Below the pieces are notes generated by a model that worked only from the letters and a program-made list of their open reading frames with translations, was not told the origin of the DNA and made no database searches. A program made the translations under genes and the position numbers. Shown here in pieces: positions 16,569-25,800 of a DNA stretch of 64,000 nt. Position 1 is the first letter of the stretch; each line of letters starts with the position of its first letter. Origin of the DNA: Nocardioides cavernae (GTDB lineage Bacteria; Actinomycetota; Actinomycetes; Propionibacteriales; Nocardioidaceae); assembly GCF_016907475.1 (NCBI RefSeq), contig NZ_JAFBCA010000001.1, positions 1,178,001-1,242,000 of the forward strand, given 5' to 3'.

Positions 16569-17101
16569 GTGAGCCCGCTCATCGACATGTGCGGTCGTCA
16601 CGTTGCTGAGGCCGTGAAGGCAACCAAGATGTAGGTGGGGGTGGCGATCGAGGTTGTTGCGAGCTCGGTCGTGTCGCGAGCTGGTCTCACGAGGTGCCCG
16701 CCGGCGCTCGCTGCGTGAGCGAGCATCGTCGGGAACCCCGTGAGCAGGACTAGGTCTATCCCGGGCATCGCGTTGGCACAACCATGGTTGAACCGGCGAC
16801 TTCTTGGTCAGTGTCAGCCTGCCGAGACCCAGCGAGAGGTCCGCCTGAGGCCGGTTCGCCAGCGTGCCTCTCGACGGACCCGCGTGATCGCGGCCGTCGG
16901 CTCGCAAGCGCCCCGAGATCCCGTGCGCGACTGCTGTGGTGTCGAGTCCGGTACTGGACATGACCCCAAAACTGGGGAGGTGGACGAGGTCGTGACAGTA
17001 GGTGTTGGCGTGTCACGACAATGAACGGATCGCGGCCAGCTGCTCCCGTCGCGGTTTCGTGGGGGGCGGTGGTCGGGAGTTGTGCCGCTTGAGGGGGCGG
17101 A
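16569..17101. other. Long intergenic stretch without a convincing gene
   Basis: Frames of about 95 and 150 codons occur on the two strands but have arginine-rich shadow composition, no good ribosome binding site and no motif I know. Base composition is slightly lower in GC than the neighbours, and small inverted repeats occur (CTCGCT...GAGCGAG near 16710; CCCC-AAAACT-GGGG near 16964). It could be decayed mobile DNA, but I found no recognisable transposase remnant or terminal repeats. The right end must hold the promoter of the phosphatase gene. Confidence 0.4.
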
Positions 17102-18892
17102 ATGGGACTCGGGGTGCTGACGTCCTTCGCGACGGTCATGGCGACGGCGGGGATCGCTCTGGCCTGCCTGGCGGCGTACGTCGCCTGGCGCCGGGACGCG
17201 CGCATGGGCTGGAGCCTGGCCGTCCTGCTCCTGGCGGGGGCCTGGTGGGGGCTCGCCTACGCGGTCGAGCTGGGCGTCGACGACATCGCGCTGAAGAGCA
17301 GGGTGGGTGACCTCAAGTACCTCGGCATCGTCATCCTCGCGCCGGCGTGGCTGGTGTTCGTGCTGCAGTACGTCGGCCGGCAGCGGTGGGTGACGTGGCG
17401 GCTGCTGTGCGCCCTCGCCGTCGTACCAGTGGTCACGACGCTGCTGCTCGCGGTCCCAGCGACGCACGACCTGATGAGGTCGTACCCCCCGGCCGCGGAC
17501 GGCGAGGTCCCCGAGGTCCAGGCGGGGCCGTTGTTCAACACGTTCTTCGGCTACAACTACCTCGTCCTCGTCGGCGCCACCGTGCTGTTCGTCGTCACCA
17601 CGGGGCGCCTGGCACGCACCTACCGTCGGATGGCCGTGGTGCTCGTCGTCGCCGCGCTCGTCCCCCTGGCGGTGAACGCGCTGTACAACACCAACGTCGG
17701 GTGGTTCGCGTCCATCGACCTCACCCCGTTCGCGTTCACCCTCACCGGGGCGGTGCTGGTCTGGGGGCTCTTCCACGAGCGGCTGGTCGACCTCGGGCCC
17801 CTCGCCCGCAGCGCCGTGCTCGAGAGGATGGCCGACGCCGTCTTCGTCACCGACCCCTATGGGCGCATCGTCGACCACAACCCGGCAGCCATCGAGCTGC
17901 TCGGAACGAGCCGCACCGCGTCGCTGGGCCGGTGGCTGGAGGACGTCGTGCCGACCGACGCCTCGGACGAAGGGACGGTGGAGCTGGACCTGCCCGGTCT
18001 CGATGGAGCCGTGCACCGCCGGACGTTCGACGTCTCCCGCCAGCAGCTCAGCGACGGGGCAGGCCGTCCGGCGGGTGTCGTGGTGGTGCTGCACGAGATC
18101 ACCGAGCGGGTCCACGACCGACAGCGCCTCGAGCGCATCCTGGAGGACCAGTCGCGGGTGGCGGCGGCCTTGCAGGCCAGCATGGTGCCGCCGACGCTTC
18201 CCGACGTCCGGGGCATCGAGCTCGCGAGCCAGTACCTGCCTGCGGGGGACGGTCGGGAGGTGGGTGGTGACTTCCTGGACGTGTTCGACCTGGGCCAGGA
18301 CACGTGGGGCTTCGTGCTGGGCGACGTGAGCGGGAAGGGCGCGGAGGCGGCGACGGTGAGTGCGGCCACGAGGTACACACTTCGTGCCCTGGCGGCCGCC
18401 GACGCCTTGCCCAGCGAGACGGTGCGGAAGGTGAACACCAGCCTGCTGGGCCACGCCGGCCTCGAGCGTCACTGCACGCTTGTGTACGGGCAGGTGCGCC
18501 CGGAGCACGAGGGGGCCACCGTGGTGTTCACCTTGGCCGGGCACCACCCTCCGATCGTGCTCCGGGCCGCCGGTGAGGCCGAGGAGGTAGGTGCCTTGGG
18601 GACCGCGCTCGCGTTGTTCGACGATCCCGAGCTCCACGACACCACCGTCCACCTGGGCCCTGCGGACCTCCTGTGCGTCTTCACCGACGGCCTCGTCGAG
18701 GCACGTCGGGAACGCGAGATGTTCGGGGTCGAGCGCGTCACCGCCGTCCTTCGATGTGCCGCCGCGGGTACTGCGGCCGAGATCTCGACCCGCCTCGTCG
18801 ACGCGGTCCACGACTTCCACGGCGACCAGCTCGCCGACGACCTCGCCATTCTGCTCGTGCGAACGGTGCTGAGTCCGCAGGCTCCGTCGTAG
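17102..18892 (+). CDS. 7TM-PAS-PP2C (SpoIIE-like) membrane phosphatase
   Basis: 596 residues. Residues 1-225 contain seven hydrophobic helices of the histidine-kinase N-terminal 7TM type (for example LKYLGIVILAPAWLVFVLQY). A PAS domain follows (VLERMADAVFVTDPYGRIVD), then a short coiled linker and a PP2C/SpoIIE domain with GGDFLDVFDL, VLGDVSGKGAEAA and LVYG, including the metal-binding Asp residues. Such proteins dephosphorylate anti-anti-sigma factors in partner-switching pathways. No sigma factor or antagonist gene is adjacent, but the 131-residue GHKL ATPase just upstream fits as a functional partner (inference). ATG is preceded by GAGGGGGCGGA. Confidence 0.9.
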   Translation: MGLGVLTSFATVMATAGIALACLAAYVAWRRDARMGWSLAVLLLAGAWWGLAYAVELGVDDIALKSRVGDLKYLGIVILAPAWLVFVLQYVGRQRWVTWRLLCALAVVPVVTTLLLAVPATHDLMRSYPPAADGEVPEVQAGPLFNTFFGYNYLVLVGATVLFVVTTGRLARTYRRMAVVLVVAALVPLAVNALYNTNVGWFASIDLTPFAFTLTGAVLVWGLFHERLVDLGPLARSAVLERMADAVFVTDPYGRIVDHNPAAIELLGTSRTASLGRWLEDVVPTDASDEGTVELDLPGLDGAVHRRTFDVSRQQLSDGAGRPAGVVVVLHEITERVHDRQRLERILEDQSRVAAALQASMVPPTLPDVRGIELASQYLPAGDGREVGGDFLDVFDLGQDTWGFVLGDVSGKGAEAATVSAATRYTLRALAAADALPSETVRKVNTSLLGHAGLERHCTLVYGQVRPEHEGATVVFTLAGHHPPIVLRAAGEAEEVGALGTALALFDDPELHDTTVHLGPADLLCVFTDGLVEARREREMFGVERVTAVLRCAAAGTAAEISTRLVDAVHDFHGDQLADDLAILLVRTVLSPQAPS

Positions 18893-19069
18893 GCCCCGCG
18901 GCGTCGTCCTCAGTCGGGGATGACGGGCCCGACGATCGGGATGGGCGCTTCGTGTCTGTGGGCGCGGGCGCACGTGCGTACTTCACGCGCCCGTGGACGA
19001 AGGCGGAGGACCCCTTGCCTGCGGCGCTCATCCCAGACTGGCCAGCGCGCCAACCTGTCACACTGGGTC

Positions 19070-19726
19070 GTGGCCAGGTCGGGATCCCGAGGACGCTTTC
19101 GGCTCGCGGCGGGTGCGCTGCTCATCCTCGCGGGCGTGGCGGTCCTCGGCTGGGTCGCGTGGCAGTTCTGGGGCACCACATGGGTGTCCGAGCGCCGGCA
19201 TGCCGCGATCGCCGACGAGCTCCGGCAGGAGTGGGAGGTCGGCCAGCCGGTGACGACGGTGGACGAGGGTGAGGTGACGGCGCTCGTCAGGATCCCGGCG
19301 TTCGGGGACGACTACGCCGTCCCTCTTGTCGAGGGCACCTCGGACGAGGCGCTGGCCGCAGGGTTCGGGCACGTCGAGGGCACGGCACAACCGGGCGAGG
19401 TGGGGAACGTCGCGATCGCCGGGCACCGGGTGACGCACGGTGAACCGCTCGCCGACATGCCGGACCTGCAACCGGGGGACCAGGTGCTCGTGGAGACCGC
19501 CGAGGCCGTCCACACCTACGTCCTCGACACAGGCGGGGACGACCTGACGGTCGGGTTCGACGAGACGTGGGTGCTGGGTCGCCTGCCCACGAACCCGGCC
19601 GGGGAGACGCAGCCACGGCAGCGCCCAGGACAGCGGCTGTTGACGCTGACGACGTGCGCAGAGCTGTTCCATACCGACGACAGGCTGGTCGCGTTCGGTC
19701 ACCTCGTCTCGAGCGTGCCTCGCTGA
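19070..19726 (+). CDS. Sortase, class E-like
   Basis: 218 residues from GTG at 19070-19072; the frame opens earlier (18920) but the upstream part reads as shadow sequence. One N-terminal membrane anchor (LAAGALLILAGVAVLGWVAW) leaves the catalytic domain outside. Catalytic His is in VAIAGHRVTHGEPL, Cys in LLTLTTCAELFHTDDRLVAF, with Arg after it. Sortases cleave a C-terminal LPXTG or LAXTG signal and join the protein to the peptidoglycan peptide. The very next gene encodes a large protein with two LPDTG motifs, its evident substrate. Confidence 0.9.
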   Translation: MARSGSRGRFRLAAGALLILAGVAVLGWVAWQFWGTTWVSERRHAAIADELRQEWEVGQPVTTVDEGEVTALVRIPAFGDDYAVPLVEGTSDEALAAGFGHVEGTAQPGEVGNVAIAGHRVTHGEPLADMPDLQPGDQVLVETAEAVHTYVLDTGGDDLTVGFDETWVLGRLPTNPAGETQPRQRPGQRLLTLTTCAELFHTDDRLVAFGHLVSSVPR

Positions 19727-19843
19727 CCGCGCGTCACCCGGGACGGGTGAGGCACCGTTCGGTCTCCCGCGTGAGGCTCGGCTCGCCGTAGCATGGGTAG
19801 GCGCTCGGGGTCGCCGGACCGCGGGCCTCCACCGAGGAGGCAG

Positions 19844-22800
19844 ATGGAGCGACGGTCACGCCTGGGAGGGGCCCCCCTGCGGGGGCGCGGATCTCGGCTC
19901 GCAGGCACGCTGATCGCTGCGTGCCTCATCGCCGCGTGCCTGCAGTACGTCACCGGGTGGAACGTGCCCGCGTCGGCCGCGCCTGCGATCGAGGTGTCGC
20001 AGAGCATCCCGGCCCAGACGCTCATCGGCCGTGAGACCTCGGTCGAGCTGACCTTCACCAACCCGGGCGACGACACCGCCTACAACCTCGGCTTCTTCGT
20101 CCGGCTGCCGCCCGGCGTGTCGGTCTCCTCGTCGGACCAGTCGCCGTCCCAGGTCATCACCGAGACGAACGCCGCGGGTGACGTGGTCGCCACGGTGGTG
20201 GCGTGGGAGAACATCGTCGACATCGTGCCCGGTGGCCGGTTCCGGTTCCGGTACTCCCTGGCGCACGACCAGGGGGACGGCCCGGACCTGTGGGCGGTCG
20301 GGGAGACGATCGACACGGACGTGGAGGCGTTCGTCAACGACCAGGACGCCGTGGTTCCACAGATCGACGCCTCGACCGGCGGCGACCCGGTCACCGTCGT
20401 GGTCACCGACTTCACCCAGACCGGCTCGGCCGGCGGATCGACGACCCTCGTGCCGCTGCTGCTCACGAAGTCCGAGCCCTCCACCGAGGGCGAGCTGCTG
20501 CGTGGCGTGCACGACCACCAGACCGTGTACACCGTCGAGGTCGAGACCGGCTCCGCGGAGTCCGGCGTCGCGATCGAGCAGGTGGATGACTGGATCCCCG
20601 CGGGCCTGGAGTTTCTCGGCTGCGGCGACGAGGACAACTCGCTGACCGAGGAGTACCCGGGCTCGGGCCCACTGAACCCGGGCAACGCACCGGCCCTCCC
20701 CGGAGGCTGCGTCGAGCCGACGCTGGTGGAGACCGTCGCGAGCGGGCTCCCTCCAGGCCTGCCCGCCGGGGTGTACACGCACGTCGTGTGGGACATCGGC
20801 ACCGCCGTGCCACCGGACACCATCATCCGACGCTCGTACGTCGCCGGCATCCCGCAGCGGGAGAACACCCTGCAGTGGCCCAACGGCGAGCCCACACCGG
20901 AGTCGGGCAACCAGGGGTCCAACCTCGACAACAACACCGGCCCGTTCACGACGCAGGTCGGTGAGGGGACGTCGTACACCAACAGCATCCGGCTGGACAC
21001 CGTCTTCGAGGGCACCTCGACCACCGTCGAGGACTCCGAGACCGTGCAGGCGGTCGACCTGTCGGTGCACAAGTTCGTCGACAGCCCCCAGATCGACCAG
21101 GGAGCGGTCTCGAGCTGGCAGCTCTACCTCGAGACCTCGGAGTACGTCGTGGACGGCGGCGTCGCGGGCCTCACCCTGGTCGATGTCGCGCCCGACGGCG
21201 TCTGCCCGATCGGCAGCGCCAACCCGCGGTGCACGGTGACGCAGCCGGACCCGGTGCCGCCCTACACCGCCACCACCTACAACGTGCCCGGTCCCGGGCA
21301 GACCACCCTCGAGTGGGACCTGACTGAGACCTTCGGCCCGTCGGAGACGTTCATCGTCAGCTTCGCCACCGAGGCGCTGACGTCGTACGCGAACGGCGCG
21401 CCGGTGTCGGCCAACGACACCTGGACCAACACCGTCGACCTGGCGGCGGACGTCACCACCTTCGGGTCGGAGGGTCCGGACGAGCCGGCCGGGTTCGACA
21501 CCAACGAGGTCGTCGACGACTCCGCCGCCGAGCAGTCGGGTTCTGGCGTGTCGTTCCGCAAGGACGTCGGTCGGGCCCCGGACGGTGAGGAGTGCGGGGA
21601 CGGCGCGGATGTCGACTGGAACCCCGACAGCGTCGCCAGCACCGGTCCGGGGGACCGGGTCTGCTTCCGGCTGACCGCCGATCCCCCCGACGGGCTGGAC
21701 ACGATCGAAGCCACGATGACCGACTTCCTGCCCCCTGGTCTGCGATACGAGGACCCGCCCGGGGCCGTGCCCGGACCGGACAACGAGGTCCCGCCCGACA
21801 ACGTCGAGCCGGCCGACGTCTCCGGCACGCCGGCCACCGGACAGCGGATCGACTGGACGCTGCTCCCACCCAACTCGGTAGAGCCGGCGCAGACCGCCCA
21901 GGTGGTGTTCGGAGCGGTGCTCGACGGCGGCGTGCCACCGGATCTGATCGAGTCCGGGGGCACGCTCACGAACAGCGCCCGCGTCCAGTACCAGAACACC
22001 AGCGGCGAGATCTTCGTGGTCCCCGACGATGCGGTCGTCGAGCTCACCGAGGCGCACCTCGACCTGGTCAAGGGGATCGCCGAGACCGACCCGGGCACCA
22101 CCTTCGACCCGCCGGCCGACACCGTCACCAACGTCGCTGGTGGCACCCAGGTCACCTATGCCCTCGAGGTGACCAACGACGGCACCAGCGACGCGGTCGA
22201 CATCGAGGTGCGTGACCTGCTGCCAGTCGACGACCAGGGCCTCGGGGGGCTGGACGCCGACTGCGACAGCCAGGTCAGTGACATCAGCAGCGGCGGTGGG
22301 TGCTCCGGCAACGACATCGTCTGGACCGGGCTCACGATCCCCGCGGGGGAGACGATCACGCTGTCCTACGTGTGGACCATGCCCAACCCGGTCCCGGTCG
22401 CCGTCAGCTGGACCAACCAGGCGGGAGTCGTCGAGTACCACTCGACCACCAACACCGGCGCCGACTTCGAGTACGTCCCGCGCGACAACATCGACCCGAG
22501 CCGCAACCCCGACGCCAACACCGACCCGGCGCGCGACGACGCCCACGTGTTCTCGCCGGGCATCGCGCTCACCAAGACGCGAGTGACGTCCGTCCCCCCG
22601 CCGAACGGCACCGAACCGGGCAACGCGCGGACGAACCAGGCGACGATCGGTGAGGTGATCTCCTTCACCGTCGAGGGCCGCCAGTCGGCCAACACCACGG
22701 CCACCGACTACGTGCTGACCGACAACCTCGCCGACCGTGGTCTGCGACTCCTGCCGGCCACGGTGCAGGTGCAGACCGCGGAAGTAGCCGTCGGTGCCCC

Positions 22801-25800
22801 CTGCGCCTACGCCGACCCTCCCATCACGCCCACCCCGGGCGGCCCCCTGATCGTGGCCGGGGACCTCATCACCTACACCATCGACGAGGTGGTCCTGGGT
22901 AGCCAGGACGGGTGCGCGGTCCTGAGGTTCGACGCCGTCGTCGAGGACGTGCCGTCCGGTGGCGGTGAGCCGTTGAACCGCCGCCCGGGGTTCGTGCGCA
23001 ACGTGGCACAGCTGAGCTTCGACATCGACACGGGAGCTGGCACGGCCACCCGCACGGTCAGCCGGCAGGTCGACACCCAGCTGGTGGAGCCGAACATCGC
23101 GATCGACAAGCGAGCCTCGACCACGGAGACCGTGCTGCCCGGCACCGAGGTCGGCTACCAGCTCGTCGTCACCAACCTGTCCGGCACCCAGGTGTCCACC
23201 GCCCACGACCTGACCGTGACCGACGACTTTAGCGGCTCCGCCGTTGCCGAGATCGTCGACAACCCCGACGGCGGCACCGTCGCAGGCGACACCATCACCT
23301 GGACGCTCCCGCCCGACCCCGACGGCGATGGCCGACCCGGCCTGGCCCCCGGCGCGTCGTTCACGCTCGGCTACACCGTGCGGCTCGAGGACGACCTCCA
23401 GGCCGGCGCCACCCTGACCAACACCGCCCGGGTCACGACCAGCTCGCTGCAAGGCGCCCAGGACGGCGAACGCTCCGCGGCCTCGCCGTGCTCGCCCGCC
23501 GGCTGCCCGGGCTACGTCGCGACCGACTCCGCCTCGATCACGGTCGGCGGGCCGTCCATCGCCAAGAGCGTCGAACCCGTCCTGCACACCATCGGCGACC
23601 AGGCGACCTACACCGTCGAGCTCTTCTTCCCCGCCCACCTCGACTTCGGGCCCGACGTGGTCACGTTCACCGACGACCTCTCCGGCGGTGCGACGACCTT
23701 CCTGGAGACCGTGACGGCCACCTGCACCGGATGCAGCGACGCCGAGCGCGCGCAGTACGCGACACCTGAGGAGAACGGCACCGCCGGCACCGACACCCCG
23801 CGCTGGGACCTCGCCGTCCTCGACGCAAGCGACGTGCCGCGGCGCGTGTTCATCACCTACCGCGTCCGGGTCGAGGACGACCCGGCACTCGGGGCGGGTG
23901 ACAGCCTGACCAACACCGCCACCCTCGACTACACCAACGACACCCTGACCGACGACGCGACCATCGACATCGCCGAGCCGGACGTGTCGATGGTCAAGCG
24001 GGTGCAGACCGCGGCGGACGGAGGCTTCGAGCAGACGACACCGACCACGCCCAAGCTCGGGGTCCGTGGTGGCACGGTCACCTATGAGGTGGCAGTGACC
24101 AACGACGGCGACTGGACGGCGTACGACGTGGAGGTCGTCGACGAGCCGGACAGCGTGAGCTCGGGCGGCAGCTGCACCGGCGACGCCCGGCTGACCGTGG
24201 CGAGCGTGACCAGCGGTCCGGGCTGGGAGGCCACCGACCGGACCCTGGGGCCGGGTGACGCGTGCCTGGGCTTCCTGGTCCCGGCGCTGCTGCCCGGCGA
24301 CACCATCCGGATCACCTACCAGCTGCTGGTGCCGCCTGACTTCCCCCGCTCGGAGCTCATCGCGGGTCCCGAGTTCGTCAACGTCGCGGAGGTCACGGAC
24401 TTCCACGGGCTGGTCGCCGCCGACCGCGAGGGCAACCCGGACGTGCGCGACTACCTGGGGCCCGACGACCCCCCGATCACCGACGAGGGGCACGTGGACC
24501 TGGCCGGAGGTGTCCTCGGCGACCTGGTGTGGCTCGACGTCGACGAAGACGGACTCGGACCCGACACCGGCGACTCCGACGAGCCGGGGATCCCGGGCGT
24601 GAGGGTGACGATCGAAGGACCCGGCGGACGCACACTGACCCGCGTCACCGCTGCCGACGGACGCTGGTCGACCGACGACCCGGACATCGCCTCGGACTGG
24701 CTGCCCCCGGGTGCCTACACCATCACCGTGGCCCCGCCGGCCGGGCTGGCCAACACCGCCGACCCCGACGGGGGCAACGATTCCACGGCGCAAACGCAGC
24801 TCGCCGACAACGAGGTCGACCTCACCCAGGACTTCGGCTACACCGGTACCCGCAGCCTCGGGGACACCGTGTGGCTGGACCTCGATGCCGACGGCTCCCA
24901 GCAAGCCGGCGAGCCGGGCATCCCCGGGGTCGACCTCGAGATCACGTGGGTCGGCTTCGACGACGAGTTCGGCACCGACGATGACGTCGACCTCGGCACG
25001 GTGACCACGGGGCCGGCCGGTGGATACCTGGTCACCGGGCTGCCGCCGGGCCGGACCCGCGTCGTCGTCGACCCCGGGAGCCTGCCCGTGGGCGTCGTGC
25101 CGACGTACGACCTCGACGGCGGCACCGACGATCCCGACGGACGAGCCGTCCGGGACCTGGGGCCCGCGGAGGACGCCGACGACGTCGACTTCGGGTACGC
25201 CGGCACCGCCAGCGTCGGCGACCGGGTGTGGTTCGACAGCAACGGCGACGGCGTCCAGGACCTCCTCGAGCCGGGCCTCGCGGGCGTCGACCTGGACGTC
25301 GTCTGGGCCGGCTTCGACGGCGACCTCGACACCGCCGACGACATCCCGGTGTCCCGGACCACCGATGCCGACGGGTTGTACCTCGTGCGGAACCTCCCGG
25401 CGGGACAGGTGCGCGTCACGGTCGTCTCCGCGACCCTCGCGCCGGGCACGAGCCAGACCTTCGACCCGGACGGCACGCTGGACGACGAGACGACCAGGGT
25501 GCTCGTCACCGGTCTCGATGACCGCGGGGCGGACTTCGGCTACCGCGGCATCCACGAGATCGGCGACCTGGTCTGGCTCGACGTCGACGCCGACGGGCTC
25601 GGCCCCGACACGGGTGACCCGGCCGAACCAGGGGTGCCGGGCCAGCGCGTGACGGTGCTGTGGGCGGGTGCCGACGGCGACTTCGGCACGGCCGACGACG
25701 TGGCGCTCCCGGCCGGGAGGACCGGCGCCGATGGCCGCTGGTCGGTCACCGGGGTCCCGGACGGCGAGGTCAGGGTGGCGCTCGCCGGTGCTCCTGCGAC

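Noticed and set aside
14901..16961. 686-codon minus-strand frame
   Set aside because: Antisense to the glycosyltransferase and its neighbour, no family features. The part in 16.6-16.96 kb is unique but also featureless.
16740..17024. 94-codon plus-strand frame in the long gap
   Set aside because: No ribosome binding site, shadow-like composition, no similarity I recognise.
16569..17101. Possible insertion-sequence remnant
   Set aside because: Somewhat lower GC and small inverted repeats, but no transposase motif, no paired terminal repeats and no target duplication visible.
19856..25555. 1899-codon open frame antisense to the giant wall protein
   Set aside because: Composition is Arg/Val/Gly shadow of GC-rich codon use, with no signal, motif or ribosome binding site. 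The sense strand has signal peptide, repeats and LPXTG.
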